Positions 11,901 to 22,828 of a stretch of 64,000 bases of DNA are shown here, one piece after another. The stretch is from NCBI RefSeq assembly GCF_020360975.1, contig NW_025408669.1:3720001-3784000 (forward strand). Reading direction: 5' to 3'. How positions within the stretch are numbered: position 1 is the stretch's first letter; every line of letters begins with the position of its first letter. The translations under genes were made by a program, and so were the position numbers. Origin of the DNA: Hirsutella rhossiliensis. Lineage: Eukaryota; Ascomycota; Sordariomycetes; Hypocreales; Ophiocordycipitaceae. The notes beneath the pieces were generated by a model that worked only from the letters and a program-made list of their open reading frames with translations, was not told the origin of the DNA and searched no databases.

Positions 11901-14385
11901 CTATTATAGCACCCCTTAATCTTTCTGCCCCTCCGTTCTAGGCCTAGGTATTCGGTGCTAACGGGAGGGGTAAAATGCCCCTTTTTCGAAGCTAATTTAA
12001 GATATCCTTCGTAAATAGCTCTCCGTTAGACTATATCTTCTTTACCTTATAGCTAAAGTAGGATTTTATCTAGTTAACGAAGTCCTAGAGGGTAGACTAG
12101 TTATACTTACTTAGGTAGGTCTATAAGAAATAAGGGAAAACTATCCCTAAAAAAGCGTCTATAAAAAACATTACCCTAACGAAGCTTTCCTAATCCCTAG
12201 AGATATCGGTCTAGTCGACCTAAATTTCCTTATATAGCTAGTCCGGCCGTATTAGGGTCCGTCTAGAAATTCGTCTCTTAGTCTTCCCTTAGCTATAGTA
12301 TTCGTATTCGACGGTCTTTAGGCCCCTTATTTATATACCTTATTATTAACCTAGCTTATATAAAGCTAGGGGGCCTAGGTAACTAAGTTATACGTACTAA
12401 AGAATGCTGTCTCCTTAGGCTGCTGGAAGAGGGTCCTTTATAGTAGACCTATTCCTCCTAGTAGGGAAAGCTAACTTCTTAAGAGATTCCTTCCTAAGGA
12501 TAGGTCGGAATTCGAGAATAAATTAACCGAATTTCTCCTCGATAAGCTTAATAGTCTAATTCTTCTAGACTAGCCTTATAGGCTTAGACGTCGTATCCTA
12601 GAAGATTCCTTCCTCTCGAAGAAGGTAGAAGGAAATTAAGCTCGTTAAAAATCGAGGGTAAAAAGCTACCCTTTTTCTTCGAAGAATTCGTATAGATCTA
12701 TTAGGTAATTTTATCGTAAAATTTACCCTTCTATATCCCTCTATCTATACGGTTAATTCCCCGGTAATAAGATATTCCTTTCGTGCCTTCTTAAAGGACC
12801 GGAATCGTAAGAGTATATTATAGATATCGAGGGAAGCACTAGAGTTAAGGATAGCTAATTTTCGTAGGGGATAATCGGAGGGCTCTAACGGTTAGTCTTA
12901 GCCTTATTAATCTATAGGGAAGACGAAGGCCGGATTTACTATACTAACGATTTTTCCTCGAATTTATAGCTCGAATAAGGGTAGCGGCGTTAGTTGCTAT
13001 TTCTTAGTAACCTAAATCTCGTCTATCTTCTTCTATAACGAGGGGTCCTCCTTAAGAGACTATTATACTATTTCTCGTAGCCTCTTTAAAGGGTTAATTC
13101 CTTTAGGTCGGTTTTCCTTAAAGACCTACTAGTAGTCTTCTAGCCGATAGGGCTTTTTATATACTTAGTAGGTAGGTCGATTCCTCCTTATACGTTATCT
13201 CTTCGAGGAATCCTCATCCCTTTCTAGAAGGTCTGCTTAAAAACCCCCCCTTTTTACCCCTTATTGCTAATTTTAACGAAGAGGTTCGATTTCGACTAGT
13301 TCCTTAATTTTTCGACTAACGGACTAAAAGGTCTATTAGGGGACTAGTCGGGCCGGTCTAACTAACGGGACCGGGGCCGGGCCCGGAGTAAGAGGCGGAG
13401 CCGGGACCGGGGCAGCCGTTAAAGACGGGGTTAAGGCTCTCGAGGGAGGAGGAGCCGAAGGAGTAACAGCCGTAGCAGCAGCAGCGGGAGCCGTAGTAAC
13501 AGGGGCTATAGCAGCTATAGGGGCAGTAGGTCGAGCCGTCTAGGTCGAGTGCTAGCTACGAAGGAATAAGACTGCTTACTATTATACTCTAGCAGCCTCT
13601 TTATTTAGTTCCCGGCTAGCCTCTCGAAAGATAGTCGAGTAACCGTTACTAATAGGCTTTATTAGTAGAGATATATCCCGTAGCTACTAGCCTAAAAGAG
13701 CTTTTATAAGGAAGTATTAGTTAGCTTCCTCGAGGATTTCTTCCTATATAGCTAGCTACGACGAAGCTAGTAGGTTTCTAGCAAAGAAGGCTCCTAGATA
13801 TACTATATAGGTCTTCCTAATACGGTTAGTTATATAGCCCTTCGAGGGAGCTATCGAGGTCTCGAGCTTTAAAAGCTACTGCCTAGGAGTCTCTTCCTCT
13901 TAAAGAGAGATTAGCTTTACGGTACTAACGGATTCCGTTATCGCTATACGAGCAGCCGTTAGTAGCTTCGTTTCGTAGAGGTATTCCTTTCGGTGACTCT
14001 CGTAGTCGCCTAAGGTAGTAGAAAAAGCTCTCTATTATATAGAGGTTAGCTTAGAGAAGAGGGTAGCTCCCTCTATAAAGTCCGTTGCCCTAAGACGAAG
14101 AGGGGGCTTAAGAGGGTCCTACTTATTAGAGAAGACTAAATTATAAATAGTTCTATCTATACGAGCCTATAGCTCCTTTACCTACTTATCTTAATCTTAG
14201 GGCTTTATAAGAATCGTCCTATAGACCGTAGGGACGGTAGAGGAGTCGATTTTCGTTATTATTACGGGGAAAGGTAGAAAAGTCGGTTAAAAATCGGCTT
14301 TTCTAGTAAGAGGGGTAAAAGGAAGCTATAAGGGATATAAGAAAGGTGCCTTTTATAGTAGCCGGAAGGTATAGGAATTCTATTC
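8964..14385 (-). pseudogene. Copia-1 gag-pol relic
   Basis: Read right to left on the minus strand: gag with a Pro/Ala-rich linker near 13370-13530, integrase about 12450-11650, RT about 10900-10050, RNase H near 9830-9600. The RT active site at about 10307-10330 reads FFYVDNII, from YVDDII with one G-to-A change. The RNase H start reads SDSSFIDN near 9770-9795. The frame has many RIP stops, so nothing functional is made. It is contained between the LTRs and has a single gag-pol arrangement typical of copia. Confidence 0.88.
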
Positions 14386-14387
14386 CT

Positions 14388-14401
14388 CCTAGGCTTATAA
14401 C
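14388..14401 (-). promoter_or_regulatory. Copia-1 primer-binding site (half-tRNA initiator Met)
   Basis: Read on the minus strand, the bases just inside the 5' LTR are GTTATAAGCCTAGG, the RIP form of GTTATGAGCCCGGG. GTTATGAGCCC is complementary to the anticodon-loop segment GGGCTCATAAC of initiator tRNA-Met. Priming by a cleaved half of this tRNA is known for copia and Ty5. Copia-2, Copia-3 and the miniature element at 63492 share this site. Confidence 0.8.
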
Positions 14402-14886
14402 TCTCGTAAAGAGAGGTATAAGAAGTATATAAAAATATACGAAGGTGAAATTAAAAGTAAGGGGTCGGATAGGTAGGGCAGAGAGATTTAATTCTTATAG
14501 GAGCAGCAATTACGGTAAGAGAGTAATTATTATATTTCCTTAATTATCCTTCTTTCCTCTATCTAACGCCCCTCTTTATACCTATCTAGCATCTTAATTA
14601 ATAAAGAAGATCCTACTTAAAGAAGCTACTAATATCCTTTTAACTACCGAGCTTTTTACTGGTTTTTCCCCTCTTTTCTAGCCGTTGCTAGTATATCCGT
14701 CTTATCTTTCGCTACCTCTATAGGAAGCTATCGCTACTTTTGCTTCCCCTTATACCCCTACCCTCCTTTCTATACCTCTTTTTAGCTCCTTCTTCCTTCT
14801 TCTATACTAGGTGTTTTTAGCTTCCTTAGTCCCTTATATTAAGGGATATCTCTAAGAACTACGAAATTAGGCTACGCTTCGCGATA

Positions 14887-17165
14887 AGATCTACTTTATA
14901 TCTATAGTATATAGGGATAATCTTTAAGCTAGTTTTTACTATTCTCGTTATCTTAATTTCCTCTATATCCTCTTTAACTCTTTATCTTTTCCCCTTATAG
15001 GCATTAATCCCTATTATAGTTATATTAATTATCTAATTATATATATTGCTTTATTATAAGTTATCTATAATTATAATAACTAATATCCTTCCTACTTCTT
15101 TTCTTATATCGCTTACTTTTAGATTCCTTAGCTTCTACTTATATAGGCTTTTATATCTTTAAAACTAGTCTAGGAAACCGGATTCTCTTTTACTAGTAGC
15201 TTAATTTAAGTAAGATAGTATAACTATAGCTTTAACCTATTTTATAAGTAGTAATATAAAGGAGTCTAGCTATATATCTACCTAGTATATAATAAGCTTT
15301 TAAATATATATACCTATTTAAGAAAACCTATTAGTAAGTACTAGGGGAATTACGCTTTTATTATCTTTTTTTTTAAGGTAAAAAGTCTTATTTACTACTT
15401 TATATATTATAAATCCGATCTTATAGTCCTAAGGGTATACCTCGTACTTATTAAGGTAGTATCCTTCTTTACTATAATAAAAGTATCTCTTAGGCTAGTT
15501 AAAAGTATTAACCTAAAACTATATATATTAATTAGATAGGTAGTAAAATCCGATAGTATTTATACTACCTCCTTATTTATAACTTAAAGAGTAGCTTTTA
15601 CTATTAATACGTCTCTATTCCCTATTAAGCTAGTTAAATATCTACTCTTACTAGCGAGTAAGGTTAATCTTTATATCTTTAAAGGTTTTTATTAAGTCTA
15701 AGATCTCCTTTATAGGCTATCTAGGTTTCTTATCTATTTTCTTTAGCTCTTTAAGAAGTTTTTCTTTGCCCTTATTAGATTCGGCTTCTTCTATTACTTT
15801 ATTAATTTCCTTAAAGAGCTAGTCTTTCTTTAAGTTCTTAAGCTTTTAATTATAGACTTTAGATACTATATCTTATCGCTTAATATCTTAGCGAGGTACT
15901 AAGTAGTTATTAATTATATAGATAAGGCTTTTATATAGGAGTTTTAAGATAACTTTAGATATCTTCTTATTTCTCTTTATAACGTTAATAATAAGCTCCT
16001 TTAGTATTATATAGTAAATAAAGTATAACTAAACTATAGATTCTTCCTAGCCGTTAGGTTATACCTTACGCTCTAAGTATAAGTAAAGACTAAGCTATTC
16101 TATAACTTCTATAATAGTCTTAAGCTTTTTAGTATTATAATAGTCTAAGTAGTTATTAGTAGTTTCTAGTTATTTAATACTATATATATAGTAGTATTAA
16201 AAGAGTCTCTTTTTCGCTTTTTCTTAGGTAAGTCCGTCTATAAGAATTTTAATAGTAGGGGCTTATATAAAGGAGATATAGACTTCGAGCTAGTCTATTT
16301 TATCCTTATTATAGATACGGTTAATATATATCTCCCGTTTAAACTTCTTAAGGAATTTAGTTATATTTTTACCGTTAAATTTACTAATAAGTAGGAGTTA
16401 TAGTTAGTAGAGTCTTCCTATAAGGTTATCTTAGCTTTTAGTAAGTATATCTCTAAGTCTATTAGTAATCTTATTAATATCTACCTTAATTTTCTTTATA
16501 TTACTAGTAGTAGGATTAAATAATCCCTCTTAATAGTTCGCGTTTCTAAATATAATATACCTATAGATTATAAGGTTATAAAATTTAAAGTTAGAGTTTT
16601 CGGAGTTAAAGGATATCTTATTATAACTATCTTATTACTTACTTTCTTATTTATTAGTAAAAGGTAAGCGTTCTCTATAAGCTACTATATAGAGGAGAGC
16701 TAAGGTTAAGGTTATTAAGGTATCCCTTATTAGTACCTATATTAGTATTATTAGTACGTATATAAGTAAGAGGTCTTAGTAGGGTTCTAGAACGGTCTAG
16801 ATTACGCTATTATCGTTATTTATATCTTTTAAAGTATTATATAAAGATTATAGTTTCTTAACTAAGTCGCTAGTATTAAGGGTCGTAGGGTTAATAATAG
16901 GAGCTCGTAGTTTTTTAGTATTAGCTTATTACTTTTCCTTTACTACTAGTAAAGGCATTATCTAATTATTTATTTCCTAGTAAGTCTATCGCCTTATTAG
17001 GTCCTTAACTCTAGCTATTAAGGTAGTTACTACTTTAATTATTAAATCCCTAGATTTTATTTTTTCTAAATAGTACCGTCGTCCTCTAGGTGTTCTTAGC
17101 TTTATAAAGCTACTCGTCGCTATATAAATAAAACGGAATAACGAGTTTATACTCTAGAAACTAGT
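14887..17165 (-). pseudogene. Gypsy gag relic (element D), truncated by Copia-1
   Basis: On the minus strand a gag-like frame runs from about 17100 to 15550. It shows a block KFNGKNITKFLKKFKREIY near 16400-16340, a capsid-type segment typical of gypsy Gag, then a Lys/Glu-rich helical region (KKIDKK, KELKK) near 15720-15800. No zinc knuckle or RT could be read before the frame meets the Copia-1 LTR at 14886. The element's 5' LTR is 17166-17544. Left of about 15550 only short frames remain, perhaps protease. Confidence 0.65.
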
Positions 17166-17544
17166 TTTAACGGGGACGAGGGTATATACTTAAAGCACGC
17201 GTAATATATAGCTAAGGATTAGTAAAGTAATTAACTACGCAATTATCTAATTATTTAGCCTATATATAGCTTTAAGGGCCTTAGGTTATAAATATAAGTC
17301 TTAGAGATTTCTTTACTTTATACCTCTTTATCTCTACTAAAATCGCGTAACTAGCGGTATCTACTTTAAAGAGGAAAAATAAAAATTTAAATTAACTATA
17401 GTTAAGGAAGATACTTAATTAAATAATTAAGGTCTTTATAACGCCTTTAAGTATACTTAAAAGTAAGTTAGAAGGAGAGTACTAAGGGTCTTATCCCCCC
17501 CTTAACGGGCTAATATCTATAGGGGTGCTATCTTACCTATTAAA
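17166..17544 (-). mobile_element. L2-family LTR (5' LTR of gypsy element D)
   Basis: It starts TTTAACGGGG and ends CCTATTAAA on the plus strand, an 8-bp inverted terminal repeat allowing for RIP. It is about 379 bp and aligns along its length with 20203-20578 and, inverted, with 5141-5517. The gag on its left reads away from it on the minus strand, so this is the 5' LTR. The 4 bases to its right are GTAC (17545-17548), identical to the 4 bases left of the 20203 LTR. Confidence 0.85.
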
Positions 17545-19007
17545 GTACCTTAGAATAAGGTACCTAGCTATATACCTTCCTTAGCTATAGCGGTAGTTAT
17601 CTTAGTCTACCTTATTAGTCCTTTTTAAAAAGGAAAATAAAAACCTAGCTTTAAAAAGGAGCTAGTAAGAGGCTAAGAGGGTTAGCCTAGGTATATTTAT
17701 AAGGTCCTTTTCTAAGCTAAGGGCTAAGTAAAGGGTCTTTTAAATAGATATATAGTACTTACCTAAGCCCTTAGCCTTAGGGCCTTTAGCCGCTTTAGTA
17801 GCTTAGAGTCCCTTTTAATAGTCCTTAGTAGCTTACTAGACCTTTCTTTATAAGTAGCTAATAAAGACTAAAGGGGTCCCTTAAGTAAGGGCCCTTAAGC
17901 CTTTTTTAGCTAGCTAGCTAGCTAGCTTATTACTAAAGATCCCTAGGTAGCTAAGGTACTAATATAGCTATATATTATAAAAAGCTTTTAAGCTAAATAA
18001 GAGCCGTTTAATATATATAGCTAGGTCTAAGAAACCTATAACTTTCTTTATAGCGGCTTAGCTATCTATAAAGATATAGGTATTTATAAAGGGGTTAAGA
18101 AGGCTAAGCTTTAAGGGCTAAGGCCTCTTAACTAGGTCCTTTAAGACCCTTATTATCGTAAATAGCTTTATATTAGCTACTTTAATTAAGGGCCTTAGGT
18201 TCTTATAGTATACTTTAATAGGCCTATTTTCTAAGCTTATTTTATAGAAGGAATAAGCGTTAGTCTTTATAAGGGACCCCTTAAAGTAACCCTTAAAGCT
18301 ATTAGTATAAAAAGCTAAGGGCCTAAAGTCTTCTAAGCTAGTTAAGCTAGCTAAAAGGTATTAGTATTACTTCTTAGCTAAGGGCTTAAGGGCCTCTATT
18401 ACTATAATAAAGGCCTTAAGCTCTAAGGCCTATAAGGGCTCTTAGCTAGCTTTCTTTCTTTCTAAGTTATAATTAGGTCCTATAAAGGCTACTAAGCCTT
18501 TAAGAAAGTAAAAGAGCTATATATATAGCCTAATATAGCTTAAGGCCCTTAAGTTAAAGCTTAAGTTAGCGAGGTTATCTTATATAGCTAGGTTATAAGC
18601 TTACTTTATAAGGTAATTAAGTAAGAAGTATAGGGTTTAAAGGGCGTAAGAGAGGTATACCCTTTTAAATTATACCTTTAATAGTAGTAGGGCCGCTTTA
18701 GCTTTTAAACCCTTAATTAAGGATCTTTTAAAGGCCCTTAAGACCTTTAAATAAGCTTAGTTTTATAGCCTTTAAAAAGGCTTTATAAGGCTCTTAAGGG
18801 TCTTAGGCCCCTTATATTAAAGTTAAGCTAAGATAAAGTATTAAGTAGTATTATTATTATATCTTCTTAGCTAACTTTTTAAATCTAAGCTTAAAATATA
18901 GAAAAAGTATATACTTAGAACTACTATAAATAGTATATTACGCCCCTTTAAGTATAGCCTTATATAGCTATTAATAAGTATATAATATACTATTAAAGAT
19001 TATAAAT
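17545..19007 (-). pseudogene. LINE pol C-terminal relic: RT thumb and RNase H
   Basis: Minus-strand frame. Near 18775-18700 it reads RL*N*AYLKVLRAFKRS, the LINE post-RT block RLQNxALRxxLGAFKxSP. RNase H follows: an ALELKAF segment near 18430, FIDSQAAIKKV (DSQAA core) near 18030, and a GIFSNKLAS*LAKKG block near 17920 that matches GNELADxLAKKG. The upstream RT is missing: the fossil stops at about 19007 where the plus-strand ORF1 fossil begins. It ends near the 4-bp GTAC beside the L2 LTR. Confidence 0.8.
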
Positions 19008-20202
19008 TAAGCGAGGTTCTCCTTTTTATAAGTAGAAAACTCTTCCTTACTTTTATTAACTAAGGGTATATACCCCCTATTAATAAGACTTAGCTTAGAC
19101 CTAACTTAGGACCCTAGCTTAGACCTAAGGAGGGCCCCTTTAACCCCCCCCCTTTTAACCTAAGGGTTAAAATAAGTATCTTAGAAGCTAAGGCCCGCTT
19201 AAAAGAAACTCTAAGAAGCTAACGCCTTTTAAGGACCTTAGAAGAAAGGCCTAGAACCTAAGACTAAGACTTAAAGGATATAAAGATAGAAGATAATACC
19301 TAGCCTATATTAAAGACTAGCTTCTTTAAGCTTAGCTTAGCCCTACCTTAAGCTAGCTACTTTTAACTTAACTAGCCTTTAAAGTAAGTAAAGGGGTAAA
19401 AGAGAGCTACCTTTAATAGCTTTATTAGCCCTATACCTATTTAACTTATATTTTAATACTTATAATAGACCTAGCTCTAGCCTTAATACCCCTTCCTTAA
19501 GGACTAAGCTTAGGGCTTCTTTTAATAAGCCTTTTAAGCCTTTAAAGAAGCCTAAAAAATTAAACGCTTTTATAAGACCCTTATAAAAGGGCTTAAGAAG
19601 GTAGCTATAAAGACCCTAGACCGCTAATAGCCCTTATAATAGCCCCTATACTAGCTTAAGGCCGCTTAGTAGCTTAAGGCTACTTAAGGAAACCTTAAAG
19701 CGAGCTTATAAGCTAAGGTTACTATAAAGAAAGCGCTTAAGGCCCTAGCTAAGACCCTAGCTAAAGCTTTAGCTAAAGCCTTAGTAAAAGCCCTAACTAA
19801 GGCCCTAGCTAAGAGGAACGTAAAAGAGGACTTTTAATATATCTTAAAGCTAAAAAAGGAATCGCTAACGCTTACTATTAACCTTATTACTCTTTATAAT
19901 AAGCTTAATAAGGCTATAAGGGAACTAGCTATATTAGCTCTATTAACTATAAATAAAGGTAATATAGTTATAACGATAAAGGCCTTATATATAGTAAAGA
20001 AGCTTTTAAAGTAGTAAGAGAAGTAGTCTTTATACTTTAAGGAGCTACTTATTAAATTAGCCGACCTTCTTACTATCTAAACTAAGCTAGTAGCCTAGAG
20101 CGTCCCTAACCTCTTAAAACCCCTTATCCTTAATATCTTTACTATAAAAGCTAAAACCTTTAATAGGATCGATATCTTAGGGCAGCTTAGGTAGCTAGGT
20201 AC
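19008..20202 (+). pseudogene. LINE ORF1-like relic B1 (Pro- and Ala/Lys-rich)
   Basis: Plus-strand frame with a Pro/Ser-rich first half and a repetitive Ala/Lys/Leu segment near 19735-19815 (ALAKTLAKALAKALVKAL). This composition is seen in Tad-type LINE ORF1 proteins; no zinc knuckle is visible. A second copy, B2, starts at about 51621. Both share TAAGCGAGG at the left end and differ before it, which fixes the 5' end. An L2 LTR interrupts it at 20203, after GTAC. Confidence 0.6.
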
Positions 20203-20578
20203 TTTAATAAGGACGAGGGTATATACTTAAAGTATATATAGTATATAGCTAAGGATTAGTAGAGTAATTAACTATGTAATTATTTAATTATCGGTCTTAT
20301 ATATAACTTTAAGGGCCTTAGGTTATAAATATAAGTCTTAGAGATTTCTTTACTTTATACTTTTTTATCTTTATTAAAGTTATATAACTAGCGGTCTTTA
20401 CTTTAAAAGGGAAAAATAAAAAATTAAATTAACTATAATTAAGAAAGATACTTAATTAAATAATTAAGGTCTTTATAACGCCTTTAAGTATACTTAAAAG
20501 TAAGTTAAAAGGGGAGTACTAGGGGTCTTATTCTTTTAATAGGCTAATATCTATAGGGGTATAATCTTACTTATTAAA
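20203..20578 (-). mobile_element. L2-family LTR (3' LTR of a minus-strand gypsy)
   Basis: The plus strand begins TTTAATAAGG and ends TTATTAAA, 376 bp. On the minus strand the bases just before it are CTAAGGAGGAG (20579-20589 on the plus strand), a good polypurine tract, so this is a 3' LTR with internal DNA to the right. Its left flank is GTAC (20199-20202), its right flank CTCC. It may be the 3' LTR of gypsy-2, whose pol lies at 25950-46950, but the 5 kb between is too degraded to prove this. Confidence 0.75.
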
Positions 20579-20589
20579 CTCCTCCTTAG
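20579..20589 (-). promoter_or_regulatory. Polypurine tract beside the L2 3' LTR
   Basis: The minus strand reads CTAAGGAGGAG directly before the LTR start TTTAATAAG. Polypurine tracts prime plus-strand DNA synthesis in LTR retrotransposons and sit immediately upstream of the 3' LTR. Confidence 0.6.
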
Positions 20590-22400
20590 TAATTTTCCGA
20601 CTTAAGATACTAATAAAAAGAGCGCGATAATAATAAGTAAGGCTCTCTTCCTAAGTATATAAGTAAGTAAATAAACTATTAATAAAACCTTTCTCCTTTA
20701 CTATAATCCTTTCCCTTTATATTATTTATTCCTCTTTTTATATATAAGCTACTTATTTAACTCTTTCTTATCTTTACTTATATACTTCCTTTTTTAGATA
20801 ATTATCTACTACCCCTTATATACGCTCTTAAGTATTTACGCTTATTATTCTTAGGGGTATTAAGGAAATAAAGTAGTTAGTATCTTTATTAGTTTATAGC
20901 TTTAGGTATAGCTAGATTAAATAAGCTATTAAGTTTTATAAACTAATTATTATTACGTTATTAGTAGTCCTATATAAATATATAGAATTATAGTTATTAA
21001 TATCCTAGTAGTAGTTTTAATATATTCCTAGGTTTTTAACTCCTTTAACCTAAGAGGGTTTAAAGCTTAGTATAAACCTTATAGGGACTATAGCTAAAGA
21101 GGCTATTACTATACTTTATTTCTAGGGAGTAATAGAGCGCGCTATAGGTATTACTAAAGTCTTTAGCCTTAGGGTAATTAACCGAGCGCCTAGTAATTTT
21201 AAAGTCCTAGGGCGAGTTAATAGCCGCGCTATCTACCTTTCTTCCTTACTAGCTTCTTATTAAGCTATTAGCGGGGGTATAGTTATAAGTCTTTTACTCT
21301 TTTATATATTTAAAGGGGTCGTTAGTAATAGGTAAGGAGTAGGTATAATTAGCTATATATTTAAAAGAGAAAATAAAAGCGTTATTTCTATATAGATAAA
21401 GGGACTAATAAGGGCGCTTAGCTCTTTTTTTTATAGATTCTAAGGTAGGGATCCTATCTTAAGGTTACTTAAGAAAAGGCTACTTAGTTTAAATAAGGAG
21501 CTTAATTTAGTTAACGCTTAAGGTAATAAAGGTCTAGGCCTATTCTTAATTCCTATTAATATAATTAAATAGTTAAGAGTCTTTTTAAGGAGGAGTTTTA
21601 TAAAGAAACCGCGTATAGCTTAAGCGATTAGGTTAAGTTACTCTATAAAGGTACCTAGCGTAATTAGCTCTTTTCTCGCTCTCCTTACTATATAAGCTAG
21701 TTCTATATCTTTTAGAGCGGTAGTTTCTATCCGCTAGGCTTATCTTAAAGGTTAACTACTTCTAGGACTTCCTAGAGGTCTTATTTTTCTTAATCTCCTA
21801 GAATAATATAGTTATATTAATAAATCTATTTATACCTAAGAATCCTTATAGGAAAAACTTTATTAAAAGTTATTAAACCTTAATTAAATAGTATCCTTTA
21901 TAGTTATTTAACCCCGCTATTAAACTACTAGGAAACTCTACTACCTTATAATATCGCTTATATATAATTAAGTTCGTTCGCTATAATAGCTTAGATTTTA
22001 TATATTAGCCTATTAATATAGCCTTTTATACTTATCCTTTTATCTAGCTTAAAGAAATACTAGTCTTAGTATAAGATTTTATCTATCTATAAAGCTTCTT
22101 ATATTACCCTATACCTTTACTCTAGAATTACTTTAACCTTTAAGTATTACTACTTAATTATCTTAAGGTATAGCTATAAGAATATACCCTTATATTTATA
22201 TTTTACTATTATAAAGAAATAATAGGTATAAGGGGGCTCTATAAAATAAGCTAGTAAAAAGAGGCTCTATAATATAGTCTAAGGGAATAACCCTTAAAGA
22301 TAAAGACCTCTACTAAATATCTATACCTTCCTTTAAGAAAAGCGGGTTAAGATAAGCCTATCCTAATAAAATAAAATATATATAAAATGCATAGGTTAAT
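20590..22400 (-). pseudogene. Unidentified RIP-mutated frame
   Basis: On the minus strand a frame near 21740-21500 reads ALKDIELAYIVRRARKELI and then FFIKLLLKKTLNYLIILIG, with stops mostly at former Gln or Trp codons. Reading continues raggedly to about 22080. The plus strand is also partly open but gives Gln/Pro-rich nonsense. No family was recognised. It lies just inside an L2 3' LTR, so it may be the 3' part of a gypsy element. Confidence 0.3.
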
Positions 22401-22828
22401 TATAAGTAGAACGGATACCTTATTACCTATTTTAGCTTAGCGGTTCCGAAGATATCCGCGATATAAGAATAGGTAGGGCATAGAATATTCTAGTTAAATC
22501 TACTACTTATACTAAAACCTATGGTCTTACGTTAACTATTATATTATAATTAAACTACCTACTAAGTTAGGAAGATATACTATAGATAGAGCTTTTTAAG
22601 CACTATAGAATATATTAGAAAGCTAACTAATTAGTTTACTAATAGGCGAGCAATAGTCTATAAAAAACAAAGGATTTCCTTAGGAGTAGTAGATAGAATA
22701 AGTAAGTTTATAAGTATCCTTTATAACGCTATTCTTTTAATATATTATTTAGCCCCTTATATACTTATTATAAATTCCGGACGAAATCCTACCTTATACT
22801 CCGTTAACCGATCTTTCCGCTTATATTA
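22401..22828. mobile_element. Solo LTR, family related to solo LTR C
   Basis: It begins TATAAGTAGAACGGATACC, similar to the TATAAGGAACGG start of family C. Its distal part shares ataaattccg...aaatcctaccttatactcc with the family C copies at 52007 and 58295. It is flanked by the direct repeat TTAAT (22396-22400 and 22829-22833). It retains several CA and TG steps, so it is less RIP-mutated than its surroundings. Strand is left open because no internal sequence remains. Confidence 0.65.

Larger units (their letters stand above)
8476..14886 (-). mobile_element. Copia-1: Ty1/copia retrotransposon with two LTRs
   Basis: The LTRs are 8476-8963 and 14402-14886, about 485 bp each. They are bounded by TCTCGCGAAG or TCTCGTAAAG at the left and CTTCGCGATA at the right. 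Coding reads on the minus strand, so the 5' LTR is the right one. The element has the same layout and length as Copia-2. Bases 8471-8475 (aaggt) and 14887-14891 (agatc) do not match, so there is no target duplication. The left flank is chromovirus A3, the right flank a gypsy gag, which suggests recombination between Copia copies. Confidence 0.92.
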
